Positions 19,321 to 29,998 of a stretch of 64,000 bases of DNA are shown here, piece by piece. This DNA comes from Gilliamella bombicola (GTDB lineage Bacteria > Pseudomonadota > Gammaproteobacteria > Enterobacterales > Orbaceae). The stretch spans positions 207,186-271,185 of the forward strand of contig NZ_FMAQ01000003.1 in NCBI RefSeq assembly GCF_900094945.1. The letters are read 5' to 3'. Every line of letters begins with the position of its first letter. The first letter of the stretch is position 1. The position numbers and the translations under genes were made by a program. The notes under the pieces are model-generated. The model saw only the letters and a program-made list of their open reading frames with translations. It was not told the origin of the DNA and made no database searches.

Positions 19321-20757
19321 TTAGTTAATAAAATTTTTATAAAACTCCGATTCAAAACGCATAATGGCACTGTTTTGGGGTTCGCTTTGACTATCGGCGT
19401 GATAACCTGATAGTAACTGCACGAAAGCCACATATTTACCATCAGATTTTTGGATAAATCCAGCTAAATTATAGCATCCTTGAATATAACCAGTTTTAGC
19501 TCGTATTGTCTCTTTAAAAGGCGCTTGATTAAAACTCTTACGATTTTGCAACGTACCATCAACCCCGGCAATTGGTAACATTTCAATAATCCTTAATTGC
19601 GTATTATGGGCAGCAATGTATTGCAAAATTTCCATTAATTTATCAGCACTTACCAAGTTTAATCTAGATAACCCAGAACCATCAACAATAACTAAGTTCT
19701 CAAGATTAATACCTGCTTTTTTGAGTAAAATTTGCTTAACAGCATCACCACCATTACGCCATGTACCTTGAACGTTATAATAATGAGCACCTAACGTTCT
19801 AAAAATGGCATCTGCATATAAATTATTTGATTTTTTAAGCATTACCGTTAACAGCTCAGAAAGCAGTTCTGATTGGCTAGATGCTAATAAAGTCAACTGA
19901 GTATTAGCTCTTTGATTATGTTCTAAAAGTGAACCTGTATACGTTATTTTTTGCTGTTTAAGCTCATTTTTTAAAATAGTAGAAAAATACTCCACCCCAT
20001 TAATTACCGCAAATTTTAACGCTGTTTTATCTGAGCTTGCAGCAATGCATCCCGACAGATGGTAACGATTTTTATCTGAATAGGTAACATCTAACTCACA
20101 ATACTTATCATTAATATCTTTACTATTTTTAGCTATGGTTTTCACATTTCCCGTCACCTGGACAGGAATGTTAGACGACGTAGATATCGTAGCTTGACCC
20201 CCGATTTTACCTGGTATCACTGATGCATAGAAACAATTATCATCAATAATCGCTGCCGATGGCGGAGCACTGTAACAAGCTGTTAAATTATTCCACGACC
20301 ACCCCTCAGCTTTATCATGACTGGTAAATATTGAAGTATCTAAAATCACATTTCCTGCAATTTTTTCAATACCTTTTTTACGCAGTTCAATAATCATATT
20401 TTTTAATTTTTCTCGGGTAAATGTTGGATCTCCGCTTAATTGAATAATAAGATCACCATTTAACTGTTTATTACTTATTGAACCATTGGTTTGCATACGA
20501 GTTATAAATCGGAAATCACGCCCTAATTCAAGCTCTGCGGCTAAGGCTGTTATCACCTTTTGAGTACTTGCAGGCTGTTTGAACTGATCACTTTTATATT
20601 TTGCTAAAGTCTTAGGTTTACTTTCTACAGATTGAACCAAAATAGATAAATCGCTTCCCTTAGGCAAAGAAGATATATAGGGCTCTACCGAGAGTGCATA
20701 CAAGAATCCTGTAAAAAAAGGAAGAAGAAATAAAATAATTATTTTAAATTTTGTCAT
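19321..20757 (-). CDS. dacB: D-alanyl-D-alanine carboxypeptidase/endopeptidase (PBP4)
   Basis: A periplasmic peptidoglycan hydrolase of the class C penicillin-binding proteins. The 478 residues start with a signal peptide (about 1-22) and show SxxK as S64-T-Q-K67 in QPASTQK, SxN in KKSNNLY and KTG in RAKTGY. The insert between the first two motifs is of normal PBP4 size. It is monocistronic. Confidence 0.95.
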   Translation of the reverse strand: MTKFKIIILFLLPFFTGFLYALSVEPYISSLPKGSDLSILVQSVESKPKTLAKYKSDQFKQPASTQKVITALAAELELGRDFRFITRMQTNGSISNKQLNGDLIIQLSGDPTFTREKLKNMIIELRKKGIEKIAGNVILDTSIFTSHDKAEGWSWNNLTACYSAPPSAAIIDDNCFYASVIPGKIGGQATISTSSNIPVQVTGNVKTIAKNSKDINDKYCELDVTYSDKNRYHLSGCIAASSDKTALKFAVINGVEYFSTILKNELKQQKITYTGSLLEHNQRANTQLTLLASSQSELLSELLTVMLKKSNNLYADAIFRTLGAHYYNVQGTWRNGGDAVKQILLKKAGINLENLVIVDGSGLSRLNLVSADKLMEILQYIAAHNTQLRIIEMLPIAGVDGTLQNRKSFNQAPFKETIRAKTGYIQGCYNLAGFIQKSDGKYVAFVQLLSGYHADSQSEPQNSAIMRFESEFYKNFIN

Positions 20758-20939
20758 GAATTTTAGCTCAAAATTGTATTAACTAAAAACAGTTAAATGT
20801 AAGTTGCAAATATAACTTTTTTTGATTTAGCTAGCAATATATACTCAACCGCTTTTATAATTATTATTTATTGAATAATTCAATATAACCAAAACACAAA
20901 ATTCACTCCATATAGCTATTAATATTAGGTAATATAATT

Positions 20940-21965
20940 ATGATTCAAGATTCATTAGGCTTTCCAATAGAAACTATATTAGTATTTAGTGGGCTAGCCT
21001 TGGCCGCAATTATTATTGATTTATATGCTCACCATAACGATAAACAAATTAGTTTAAGCAATGCCATTGTTTGGTCACTATTTTGGATAATCATTGCATT
21101 GGTGTTTGCACTATATTTGTACCTTCATCATGGCAGTGCTATAGCCAGCTTATTTATTACAGGTTATGTCCTTGAAAAAGCATTATCAGTTGATAATTTG
21201 TTTGTGATTATGGCTATTTTTTCGTGGTTTGCAGTACCAAATAACTATCGTCATCGCTTACTTTATTGGGGAGTTATTGGTGCTATTATATTTCGCGCCA
21301 TATTTGTCGTAATTGGTACAGGTTTGTTATATTTGGGTCCTTGGATGGAATTTGTATTTTCAATCTTAGTTGCTTGCACAGGAATTATGATGTTGAAAAA
21401 TCAAGACAATGACCAAGATATCAAAGATTACTCAAATCACTTTGCGTTTCGTATAGCCAAACGTATTTTTCCATCTTATCCCAAAATTGTCGGCCACCAC
21501 TTTTTATTATCTCAAAAACAACTTGATACAGAGCTTACAAAACCTGAAAACAAAAATTTATTTGATACAATACCTAAAAGTAATTTTTATGCTACACCAT
21601 TGTTTTTATGTATTATTGTAATCGAACTAAGTGATGTTATGTTTGCCTTTGATTCAGTTCCTGCAGTAATCGCTGTCAGCCAAGAACCATTAATCGTCTA
21701 TAGTGCTATGATCTTTGCTATTTTAGGTCTTAGAACTATGTACTTTATTTTACAAGCCATGAAACAGTATTTAGTTCACCTTGGTAAAGCGGTTATCTGC
21801 TTACTCTTTTTTATTGCCGGAAAATTAGCTTTAAATGCAAGCAACCATTTATTTGGATATGGTATTGATATCTATCCAAGCACAAGTCTTTATATCGTTT
21901 TAGGCATACTAGCTTTGGGTATTATTGCCAGTATTATATGGCCAGAAAAGAATAAAGCTCAATAA
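20940..21965 (+). CDS. alx: TerC family membrane protein, Alx-like
   Basis: The 341 residues form about eight to nine membrane helices and carry the TerC acidic motifs EKALSVDNLFV and ELSDVMFAFDSVPAV. Alx of E. coli is a manganese/pH-linked exporter controlled by a yybP-ykoY riboswitch. No such element is visible in the 180 bp upstream, so regulation differs or is lost. The symbol rests on overall similarity to E. coli Alx. Confidence 0.82.
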   Translation: MIQDSLGFPIETILVFSGLALAAIIIDLYAHHNDKQISLSNAIVWSLFWIIIALVFALYLYLHHGSAIASLFITGYVLEKALSVDNLFVIMAIFSWFAVPNNYRHRLLYWGVIGAIIFRAIFVVIGTGLLYLGPWMEFVFSILVACTGIMMLKNQDNDQDIKDYSNHFAFRIAKRIFPSYPKIVGHHFLLSQKQLDTELTKPENKNLFDTIPKSNFYATPLFLCIIVIELSDVMFAFDSVPAVIAVSQEPLIVYSAMIFAILGLRTMYFILQAMKQYLVHLGKAVICLLFFIAGKLALNASNHLFGYGIDIYPSTSLYIVLGILALGIIASIIWPEKNKAQ

Positions 21966-21980
21966 TAGCAATAACAATAT

Positions 21981-22001
21981 TGGCAGGGTCCCTGCCATTT
22001 T
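21981..22001. terminator. Convergent terminator between alx and cycA
   Basis: TGGCAGG (21981-21987) pairs with CCTGCCA (21991-21997), followed by T4 on the plus strand. Confidence 0.75.
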
Positions 22002-22014
22002 AAGTTTAGATTTA

Positions 22015-23385
22015 TTATCGTTTTAACGAGCGAATAAAATAGCTCACACCTAAAATAACAAACCAAATAGGTGTTGCCAGTAATGCTTGGCGGGTATCTG
22101 CCTCGAAAGTAAGTAACACAATCACGAAAGCAAAAAACACTAAACAGACAACACACATCAAAATACCACCAGGCATTTTAAATTGGGATTGTTCATGCAA
22201 GTTTACTTTTTTACAACGATAAGCAATATAAGAAATAAGAATCATCGACCAAATAAACATAAATAAAATAGCCGAAATTGTAGTTACTATAGTAAAAGCT
22301 TCCATAACATTAGGCACTAAGTAAATCAAAACTACACCACCAAATAAACAAGCACACGAAAATACTAAACCATTAGCCGGCACTGAACGACTTGATAATT
22401 TTCCAAAAGGCTCTGGCGCATCTTGTTTTTTAGCAAGTCCAAATAGCATTCTGCTTGTTGAGTAAATACCGCTATTAGCGGAAGATGCAGCTGATGTAAG
22501 TACTACGAAATTAATAATACTTGCAGCCGCTGGTAAACCAATTAAAGTAAATAATTCAACGAACGGGCTTTTATTTGGGGAAATTAACGTCCAAGGTGTG
22601 ACACTCATAATAATGATTAAAGCAAAAACATAGAAAAAGATAATACGTGCTGGCACAGAGTTAATAGCACGAGGCAAATTTTTGTTCGGATCGACTGTTT
22701 CCGCTGCAGTTGTGCCAACTAATTCAATTCCCACAAAAGCAAAAATAGCAATTTGAAATCCAGCAAAAAAGCCCATAGTACCATGAGGAAAAAATCCTCC
22801 GTACTCCCATAGATTCGAAAATGCTGCTGTAGTATCTGTTTGTTCGGAATGGAAAGCGGTTATAATAAGTATTAGCCCAATACCAATCAGTGCTAAAATT
22901 GCAACAATCTTAATCATTGAAAACCAAAACTCTGTCTCACCAAACATTTTTACGGTTAATAAATTTAAAGTTAATAGCAAGACAACAGTCAATAACATTG
23001 GTATCCAAGATTGCAATTCAGGAAACCAATGTTGCGCATATCCAGCAATTGCAATAACATCCGCAATTCCTGTAACCACCCAGCAAAACCAATAAGTCCA
23101 ACCAGTAAAAAATCCAGCCCAAGGACCTAAAAGGTCATTGGCAAAATCACTAAAAGACTTGTACTTCAAATTAGAAAGAAGGATTTCACCCATCGCACGC
23201 ATAACAAAAAAAAGGATAAAACCAATAATCATATACACAAAAATAATAGAAGGTCCAGCAAGGCTAATTGTCTTTCCTGAGCCCATAAATAAGCCAGTAC
23301 CAATTGCACCACTAATTGCAATTAATTGAATATGACGGTTAGAAAGGTTACGTTTTAGATCATGCTTTGAGGATGTAATGCTCAT
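22015..23385 (-). CDS. cycA: D-serine/D-alanine/glycine:proton symporter
   Basis: An APC-superfamily amino acid permease with twelve helices and 456 residues. It is very close to E. coli CycA, for example GAIGTGLFMGSGKTISLAGP near the N-terminus and VGIELVGTTAAET in the centre. It imports glycine, D-alanine and D-serine. The Shine-Dalgarno AAGGAAAT is clear. It is a single gene, convergent with alx. Confidence 0.95.
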   Translation of the reverse strand: MSITSSKHDLKRNLSNRHIQLIAISGAIGTGLFMGSGKTISLAGPSIIFVYMIIGFILFFVMRAMGEILLSNLKYKSFSDFANDLLGPWAGFFTGWTYWFCWVVTGIADVIAIAGYAQHWFPELQSWIPMLLTVVLLLTLNLLTVKMFGETEFWFSMIKIVAILALIGIGLILIITAFHSEQTDTTAAFSNLWEYGGFFPHGTMGFFAGFQIAIFAFVGIELVGTTAAETVDPNKNLPRAINSVPARIIFFYVFALIIIMSVTPWTLISPNKSPFVELFTLIGLPAAASIINFVVLTSAASSANSGIYSTSRMLFGLAKKQDAPEPFGKLSSRSVPANGLVFSCACLFGGVVLIYLVPNVMEAFTIVTTISAILFMFIWSMILISYIAYRCKKVNLHEQSQFKMPGGILMCVVCLVFFAFVIVLLTFEADTRQALLATPIWFVILGVSYFIRSLKR

Positions 23386-23573
23386 CGCTATTATTTCCTT
23401 TTTTTTTCACAATTTCTCGATTTTCTAAGAGTATAGGACTATAAAGTCTATAAAATAAAATCGCAAGCTGAATCTTTATGAAAACTTTTTATAGATTCGT
23501 AATAATTATCTGTAGTTTCTTATAATAGAATCTTGTAGCATAGCATTCTATGTTTGAGAACTTATTATAATTA

Positions 23574-24662
23574 ATGACTAAGATGAAAGAAAACAACCAT
23601 TACTATCGTTTTTATGCTTTATGCTTTTTTATTATGTTATCACTATTGAGCGGTTGTCAAAGCAATAAAAATGAAGGAAAGGAATATAGAGATGGAAAAT
23701 TACCATTACCTCTCAATATCAGCCATCCACAACTGTCCGCCCCTATTAACATTTCTGACTATATTATCCAAGTTTCAAAAATTAAAGAAATATCACCATC
23801 TTTATATCAAAAAAATGAGCATATATATAAAGCTATCGATGCTTGGATTAACCGCTCATTAAGCACCAGTGAATTTAAAAAAGTCGGATTAAATAGCTAT
23901 GAAATGGCTGGGCAAGACGGCTATGGTAACGTACATTTAACGGGTTATTACACTCCTGTGATTAAAGCAAGACATACCCCTACTGCAGAATTCAAATACC
24001 CAATTTATAAAATGCCCCCCAAAACAATAAAAGGAAGATTGCCAAGCCGTGAACAAATTTATAATGGAGCATTGTCAGGGAAAGGGCTTGAAATCGCTTA
24101 TAGTAACTCTTTAATGGATAACTTCATCATGGAAGTGCAAGGCAGTGCCTATATTGATTTCGAAGATGGTTCCCCTTTAGTCTTCTTCTGCTATGGTGGT
24201 AAAAATGGTCATGGCTATTCAAGCATTGGAAGATTACTAGTAGAACAAGGTGAAATCGAAAAAGAAAAAATGTCGATACAAGCTATCAAAGATTGGGCTA
24301 AAAATAAAAGTGAAAAAAAACTGAAAGAACTATTAATTCAAAACCGCTCATTTATTTTTTTTAAACCACAACACAATGCTGAAGTAAAAGGGGCTGCTGC
24401 AGTACCTTTAGTTGCTAATGCATCTATCGCCTCTGATAAATCACTAATACCAATTGGTTCGGTGGTATTAGTTGATGTACCCCTCCTTGATAACGATGGC
24501 CAATATCGCGGTAGAAGAGAGACTCGTTTAATGGTTGCACTTGATGTAGGTGGCGCAATTAAAGGACACCATTTTGACCTTTATTTAGGTATTGGGGATA
24601 AAGCGGGTAAATTAGCTGGGTATTATAACCACTATGGCCGTGCATGGGTGATCAAACCTTAA
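23574..24662 (+). CDS. mltA: Membrane-bound lytic murein transglycosylase A
   Basis: It cleaves peptidoglycan glycan strands to 1,6-anhydro products. The 362 residues begin with a lipoprotein signal whose lipobox is LLSGC, and contain the MltA core (GYYTPVIKA, EVQGSAYIDF, GHGYSSIGR) and the 3D domain ALDVGGAIKGHHFDLYLG with the catalytic aspartate region. The ribosome site is weak; ATG at 23583 is an alternative start. Confidence 0.95.
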   Translation: MTKMKENNHYYRFYALCFFIMLSLLSGCQSNKNEGKEYRDGKLPLPLNISHPQLSAPINISDYIIQVSKIKEISPSLYQKNEHIYKAIDAWINRSLSTSEFKKVGLNSYEMAGQDGYGNVHLTGYYTPVIKARHTPTAEFKYPIYKMPPKTIKGRLPSREQIYNGALSGKGLEIAYSNSLMDNFIMEVQGSAYIDFEDGSPLVFFCYGGKNGHGYSSIGRLLVEQGEIEKEKMSIQAIKDWAKNKSEKKLKELLIQNRSFIFFKPQHNAEVKGAAAVPLVANASIASDKSLIPIGSVVLVDVPLLDNDGQYRGRRETRLMVALDVGGAIKGHHFDLYLGIGDKAGKLAGYYNHYGRAWVIKP

Positions 24663-24732
24663 ACGACTAGCATCGACGCCATTAGAAGAACCTGTTAAAA
24701 TAACACAATACGAGTTGAATTAAGGATCACCC

Positions 24733-25314
24733 ATGAGATTATGCGACCGAGATATTGAAGCGTACTTACAAAATGGTAAATTAAAAATAACTCCACAACC
24801 GGCAGCTAGCTGTATTAATGGTGCAACCGTTGATGTTAGATTAGGTAACCAATTTCGAACTTTTCGAGAACATACTACACCTTATATAGATTTAAGTGGA
24901 CCTAAAGAAGAAGTATCTGCAGTACTAGAACGTGTGATGAGTGAAGAAATGGTATTACCCGAAGGTGATGCCTTTTACTTACATCCAGGTGAATTAGCAT
25001 TAGCGGTAACATTAGAATCAGTCACTATTCCTGACGATTTGGTTGGTTGGTTAGATGGACGTTCATCGCTTGCTAGGTTAGGACTTATGGTTCACGTTAC
25101 AGCCCATCGAATCGACCCTGGTTGGCAAGGACAAATTGTATTAGAATTTTACAATTCAGGAAAAATTCCATTAGCACTTAGACCAGGAATGACCATCGGC
25201 GCACTCAGTTTTGAAACACTAACAGGACCAGCTTCAAGACCATATAACCGAAGACAAGATGCTAAATATAAAGACCAACATGGTGCTGTCGCCAGTCGTA
25301 TTGATAAAGACTAA
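24733..25314 (+). CDS. dcd: dCTP deaminase
   Basis: It deaminates dCTP to dUTP for thymidylate synthesis. The 193 residues equal the E. coli length and contain the [17 protein letters not shown] active-site block and the trimer-forming core. A Shine-Dalgarno AAGGA precedes the ATG. asmA follows after 32 bp, as in E. coli. Confidence 0.98.
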   Translation: MRLCDRDIEAYLQNGKLKITPQPAASCINGATVDVRLGNQFRTFREHTTPYIDLSGPKEEVSAVLERVMSEEMVLPEGDAFYLHPGELALAVTLESVTIPDDLVGWLDGRSSLARLGLMVHVTAHRIDPGWQGQIVLEFYNSGKIPLALRPGMTIGALSFETLTGPASRPYNRRQDAKYKDQHGAVASRIDKD

Positions 25315-25346
25315 ACGGTTTATAACCTTAAAAAAGGAATATTAAT

Positions 25347-27227
25347 ATGATCAAAAAAATATTGGTTACTTTACTTATTTTAATTTTAGTTATCACAATT
25401 AGTATTGTTTCTCTTATTGTTTTTGTCGATCCTAACAATTTTCGTGGATTTATTTCTAATACGGTAAAAGATAAAACAGGTTATGAATTATCTATCGATG
25501 GTAATTTGCGCTGGCACATATGGCCACAAGTAAGTATTTTAACTGACTCAGTAAAACTATCCGATAATGGCTCCCAAAAACCCATTTTAACTGCAGATAA
25601 TATGAGATTAGATGTTGAATTACTGCCTCTTTTTTCAAAAAAATTATCAGTTAAAAATGTATTTATAAAATCAGCAATCATCAACATTACCGATGAAAGT
25701 AAAGGTAATATTGCAAAAAACAAAGTTGAAAAACCCTCGAATACTATCACTAATGGGCCTACTGATTTAAAAGATCAAAAAAGTTCATCTAATTGGGAAT
25801 TTAACCTAAATAAATTTGAAATTGCTGATAGCACTGTAGTATTGCAACATAATGATGATCTTATTAACTTTAGAAATATTAATTTAGTAATAGAACAAAA
25901 CAAAGATAAAAACATCTCCATCAATCTAAAAGGAAATATAGATAAAAATCAGCAAGATATATATTATATAGCTAACGCTTCTGTTGATTTAAATCAATTT
26001 CCAGAACAAACTACAATCGACTTAAAAAAGTTAGATTTTACCTATAAAGGCATTACTAATTCAGCAAAAGAGTTAAAAGGTAGTATTAATGGTGTATTTA
26101 ACTACCAACAGACTCCAATGTTATTAAACAGCCAAAATTTATCTTTTTCAATTAATGAAAATCATGTTACTGGTACTATCAATGCCGATTTATCTAATAA
26201 ACCGTATATCGATTTGCAGTTAAATTCGGATAAAATCGATCTCTCTTCGATTTTGGAAATAGATGAAAAATCGAATGAAAAGATAGCTAACCAACAAACA
26301 TCACCCGTGGTATCAAATATCACAAAAACCACTAATGAATTAAGCTTTCTAAATACTTTTAATGCTAAAGCTAAGTTAAATATCAAACAGTTCAATGCCA
26401 ACAAAATAATATTAAACAAAATTGACGTTGATATTACAAATAATGACGGTATTGCAATATTTAAAAATATTAGTTTAGATTTTGCTAACGGTCATATAGA
26501 TGCAACTGGTGTAGCAAATGGTAAACAAAAAAATACGCTAATCAAGCTTAATTCTAAGATAACAAATATTAATTTAAACACATTTTTTAATCAAATAAAT
26601 ACCGAAAATGATCTAGATGGTTTATTTAACGCTACTGGAGATTTAGAAAGTAACAGTTTATCGGGTTCCAAACTGTTAGCCAACTTACAAGGAAATCTAG
26701 ATATTGTTGTGACCAATGCAAAACTCAAAAATATGAATATTCAAAGTATTATCCAAAATGCAGCAGCACAATATTCAAAAGATGTCATAACACCTGAAAA
26801 TCAAGAAAAATATACGCAATTTCATAAAATTTCTACCAATGCCTATTTGAAACAAGGTAACTTGGAATTTTCTACACTAAGTGCGAGTTCTGAAACACTT
26901 GATGTCATTAATGGCTCAGGAAGGGTTGGAATATTAAATCGAGATTTGGATATTAATTTGAATTTAAAAATGTTTGGCGGTTGGAACGGCAAAAGCGAAA
27001 CAATTGGAAAACTGCAAAAGTTGACAATACCATTACGTATTTATGGGCAATTTGCTAATCTTCGTTACCAAATAGATATGGGTAAATTAATCACAGATAT
27101 ACTAAGCGATAAATTACAAGAGCGATTAGACAAACTTCGTGATAAATTAGAAAATCGTGATGCTAAAGATCACTCAAAATCTAAATCCAAAGCCATTGAT
27201 ATATTAGATGGATTGCTCAAAAAGTAA
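25347..27227 (+). CDS. asmA: AsmA outer-membrane assembly/lipid-transfer protein
   Basis: A 626-residue inner-membrane-anchored periplasmic protein of the AsmA family, thought to act in phospholipid transfer or outer-membrane biogenesis. One N-terminal helix (about 4-28) is followed by the chorein-like start VDPNNFRGFISNTV and DGNLRWHIWPQ, an Asn/Lys-rich central part, and the C-terminal AsmA domain with GSGRVGILNRDLDI. The gene is probably co-transcribed with dcd. It ends at a terminator. Confidence 0.94.
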   Translation: MIKKILVTLLILILVITISIVSLIVFVDPNNFRGFISNTVKDKTGYELSIDGNLRWHIWPQVSILTDSVKLSDNGSQKPILTADNMRLDVELLPLFSKKLSVKNVFIKSAIINITDESKGNIAKNKVEKPSNTITNGPTDLKDQKSSSNWEFNLNKFEIADSTVVLQHNDDLINFRNINLVIEQNKDKNISINLKGNIDKNQQDIYYIANASVDLNQFPEQTTIDLKKLDFTYKGITNSAKELKGSINGVFNYQQTPMLLNSQNLSFSINENHVTGTINADLSNKPYIDLQLNSDKIDLSSILEIDEKSNEKIANQQTSPVVSNITKTTNELSFLNTFNAKAKLNIKQFNANKIILNKIDVDITNNDGIAIFKNISLDFANGHIDATGVANGKQKNTLIKLNSKITNINLNTFFNQINTENDLDGLFNATGDLESNSLSGSKLLANLQGNLDIVVTNAKLKNMNIQSIIQNAAAQYSKDVITPENQEKYTQFHKISTNAYLKQGNLEFSTLSASSETLDVINGSGRVGILNRDLDINLNLKMFGGWNGKSETIGKLQKLTIPLRIYGQFANLRYQIDMGKLITDILSDKLQERLDKLRDKLENRDAKDHSKSKSKAIDILDGLLKK

Positions 27228-27259
27228 TAATAAAAAACTCAAATTGCTTACTAATCAAA

Positions 27260-27281
27260 AGCTCGCTTTTAGCGAGTTTTT
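27260..27281 (+). terminator. Intrinsic terminator after asmA
   Basis: CTCGCT (27262-27267) pairs with AGCGAG (27271-27276), loop TTT, followed by T5. Confidence 0.8.
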
Positions 27282-27880
27282 GATTCAACTCAACTATTAA
27301 ATAAAAAAACAATCAAAAGCATTTTGTCCGTAAAATTACAAATCCATTAATTTTAAATTTATTTGTGAACTAGTAACTCTGTTTTTATAGCCTTAATAAG
27401 TTTTTTTAACATAAAATCTAGCAAACAAGCTCAACACTATGTTAGTAAATTGCTTTTAGGTATTTTTAATACACAAAAACTAAACTGTTCCCAAAAAGCT
27501 CAAAAGCTCTAACCCCTGCCGAATCAAACTCAATAATTACCTATAGCTAATAAAAAACGGTTTTATTCCCAACCAAAATCAGTCAGAAAAGGTATTGATT
27601 TTATTTAATTTTTTATTTATAGAAAAATTATTTATTATGCAACATTGAATAGGTACAATACAGATACACACATATCCTTGTGATCTGCTCATCTTCCATC
27701 CTTATATGGGTTTGATGCTAGATAGCTCCCGTTTGTCATTTGCTAATAACTAAGTAGATATCGATAGTATTGGATTTTCGTTAGTTGACTTGTAGTAACC
27801 CTACTCAAAATATAAAAAAACAATAATAAAGCTATTTTTATTTCTTTTTTAGGTTATCTTGTCCCAAAATTGTAAAATCC
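27282..27880. other. 600-bp intergenic region without a recognised gene
   Basis: No gene was recognised. One copy of the dispersed repeat (27575-27614) lies inside. The stretch 27660-27800 is slightly less AT-rich than its flanks but shows no open frame of note on either strand. Confidence 0.4.
27575..27614 (-). repeat. Dispersed ~40-55-bp repeat, copy C (inverted)
   Basis: Read on the minus strand this is AAAAAATTAAATAAAATC, then AATACCTTTTCTGAC and TGATTTT. It matches copies at 61492-61546 and 63389-63444. The ends AAAATC and GATTTT are inverted, so the unit can fold as a weak hairpin. It is noncoding. Confidence 0.6.
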
Positions 27881-27884
27881 AAAT

Positions 27885-27918
27885 AAAAAAATAAACCCCG
27901 AATTATCTCGGGGTTTAT
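27885..27918 (-). terminator. Terminator of the hslVU operon
   Basis: ATAAACCCCGA (27891-27901) pairs with TCGGGGTTTAT (27908-27918); T6 follows on the minus strand. Confidence 0.85.
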
Positions 27919-27970
27919 AGCAATTTAAGATGAGAAAAACTCACCTTTATATACCTAATATCTAAGCTAT

Positions 27971-29299
27971 TTATAAAATAAACTTACTTAAATCTTCATC
28001 TGCAACAAGTTTATCTAAATGATCGCCAACATATTTAGCATCAATTGTGACAGTTTGTCCATCAAGTTCACTAGCCTCAAATGAAACTTCTTCCATCAAA
28101 CGCTCTAATACAGTATGCAATCTACGAGCACCAATATTTTCATTTTGCTCATTCACTTGCCATGCTGATTCTGCAATCTTACGAATACCATCAGGAGTAA
28201 AATCTATATTAACGCCTTCCGTTGCCATTAGCGCTTTATACTGCACAGTAAGTGAAGCGTTCGGTTCAGTTAAAATACGTTCAAAATCTTCGCTAGTCAG
28301 TGCCTGTAATTCCACTCTAATTGGCAATCTACCTTGCAATTCAGGAATTAAATCAGATGGATTGGCAGTTTGAAAAGCACCTGATGCAATAAACAAGATG
28401 TGATCTGTTTTAACAGCCCCGTGTTTAGTCGACACAGTACAACCTTCAACCAATGGTAAAAGATCTCGTTGTACACCCTCACGTGAAACATCTGGACCTG
28501 AAGAGTTACCTCGTTTACAGACTTTATCTATCTCATCAATAAAAACAATTCCGTTTTGCTCAACCGCTTCAATCGCTTCATGCTTAAGTTCATCAGGATT
28601 AACCAATTTAGCAGCCTCTTCTTCGATAAGCTGTTTAAACGCATCTTTAATCTTCATTTTACGTGGTTTAGTTTTTTGTCCACCTAAATTTTGAAACATT
28701 GATTGTAATTGGTTTGTCATCTCTTCCATACCTGGAGGAGCCATAATTTCAACACCGATATTCACACCAGCTAACTCAATTTCTATCTCTTTATCGTCAA
28801 GAGAACCTTCACGTAATTTTTTACGAAAAGCTTGCCTTGCTGTTGAATTATGATTATCTTCAACTTGTCCCCAACCATCTTTAGCTGGTGGCACAAGCAC
28901 ATCTAAAATACGATCTTCAGCAAGTTCTTCCGCTCGATTACGATTTCGCTCCATTGCTTCCTGACGGATCATTTTTACCGCTGAGTCGGTTAAGTCACGA
29001 ATAATTGAATCTACTTCTTTTCCCACATAACCAACTTCAGTAAATTTAGTCGCTTCTACTTTAATAAATGGCGCACGAGCCAATTTTGCTAAGCGTCTTG
29101 CTATTTCAGTTTTACCCACACCAGTTGGACCAATCATCAGTATATTTTTAGGCGTAACTTCATGACGCAATGTTTCATCTAGCTGCATCCGACGCCAGCG
29201 ATTACGCAATGCTATAGCTACAGAACGTTTAGCTTTATCTTGTCCTATGATGTGTTGGTTTAATTCGCTTACAATCTCACGAGGAGTCATTTCAGACAT
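27971..29299 (-). CDS. hslU: ATPase subunit of the HslUV protease
   Basis: An AAA+ unfoldase feeding substrates to HslV. The 442 residues show Walker A GPTGVGKT (57-64), Walker [11 protein letters not shown], the intermediate I domain rich in charged residues (about 110-240) and the conserved C-terminal tail LSKFIL that docks into HslV. It is the second gene of the hslVU operon, 23 bp after hslV. Confidence 0.98.
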   Translation of the reverse strand: MSEMTPREIVSELNQHIIGQDKAKRSVAIALRNRWRRMQLDETLRHEVTPKNILMIGPTGVGKTEIARRLAKLARAPFIKVEATKFTEVGYVGKEVDSIIRDLTDSAVKMIRQEAMERNRNRAEELAEDRILDVLVPPAKDGWGQVEDNHNSTARQAFRKKLREGSLDDKEIEIELAGVNIGVEIMAPPGMEEMTNQLQSMFQNLGGQKTKPRKMKIKDAFKQLIEEEAAKLVNPDELKHEAIEAVEQNGIVFIDEIDKVCKRGNSSGPDVSREGVQRDLLPLVEGCTVSTKHGAVKTDHILFIASGAFQTANPSDLIPELQGRLPIRVELQALTSEDFERILTEPNASLTVQYKALMATEGVNIDFTPDGIRKIAESAWQVNEQNENIGARRLHTVLERLMEEVSFEASELDGQTVTIDAKYVGDHLDKLVADEDLSKFIL

Positions 29300-29322
29300 A
29301 GTTAAATTTCTCTTAAATCAGA

Positions 29323-29850
29323 TTAATAATTAAGTTCTTCGATTGTTTGGAAATTATTAGTATAAACACAAATATCACCAGCAATCGATAATGATTTTTG
29401 CACAATATCATGTGCAGAAAGTGAGGTATTATCTAATAAAGCCCGAGCCGCTGCTTGCGCATAAGGACCACCAGAACCAATAGCAATTAAATCATCTTCT
29501 GGTTGAATAACATCACCAGTCCCTGTAATAATCAGTGATGCACTTTCGTCAGCAACAGCAAGTAACGCTTCTAGTTTACGTAGCATTCTATCAGTTCGCC
29601 AATCTTTAGCTAGTTCAACAGCAGCTTTGGTTAAATGTCCTTGGTGCATTTCTAATTTTCGCTCAAATAGCTCAAATAGAGTAAAAGCATCAGCAGTACC
29701 ACCGGCAAAACCTGCAATCACTTTGTTATTATATAAACGACGAACTTTACGAGCATTACCTTTCATAATAATACGTTCGCCTAACGTGACTTGGCCATCA
29801 CCACCGATAACGACTTGCCCCTCACGACGGACACTGACAATTGTTGTCAT
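29323..29850 (-). CDS. hslV: Peptidase subunit of the HslUV protease
   Basis: A proteasome-like threonine protease. The 175 residues begin MTTIVSVRR, so the catalytic Thr2 becomes N-terminal after methionine removal, and the [19 protein letters not shown] block is conserved. The Shine-Dalgarno is AAGGAG. A heat-shock-like promoter lies about 50-80 bp upstream. Confidence 0.98.
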   Translation of the reverse strand: MTTIVSVRREGQVVIGGDGQVTLGERIIMKGNARKVRRLYNNKVIAGFAGGTADAFTLFELFERKLEMHQGHLTKAAVELAKDWRTDRMLRKLEALLAVADESASLIITGTGDVIQPEDDLIAIGSGGPYAQAAARALLDNTSLSAHDIVQKSLSIAGDICVYTNNFQTIEELNY

Positions 29851-29900
29851 GTTCTGCTCCTTCTTTTACTTAAAAACTTGATTCAGAATGAATAGAGGAT

Positions 29901-29928
29901 ATATTGGGATGATTAATGTAATTTCAAC
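29901..29928 (-). promoter_or_regulatory. Sigma-32-like promoter of hslVU
   Basis: On the minus strand GTTGAAA (29922-29928) is separated by exactly 13 nt from CCCAATAT (29901-29908). The heat-shock consensus is CTTGAAA-N13-CCCCATNT. Position, spacing and downstream genes fit RpoH control. Confidence 0.55.
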
Positions 29929-29998
29929 ATTTACATTTACAGATATAGGTAATTTATTGTAAAAATTTTTTAGAAAACATCGTATTTACGTATAAAAA

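Noticed and set aside
20760..20939. yybP-ykoY manganese riboswitch before alx
   Set aside because: The conserved paired core is not visible in this AT-rich leader.
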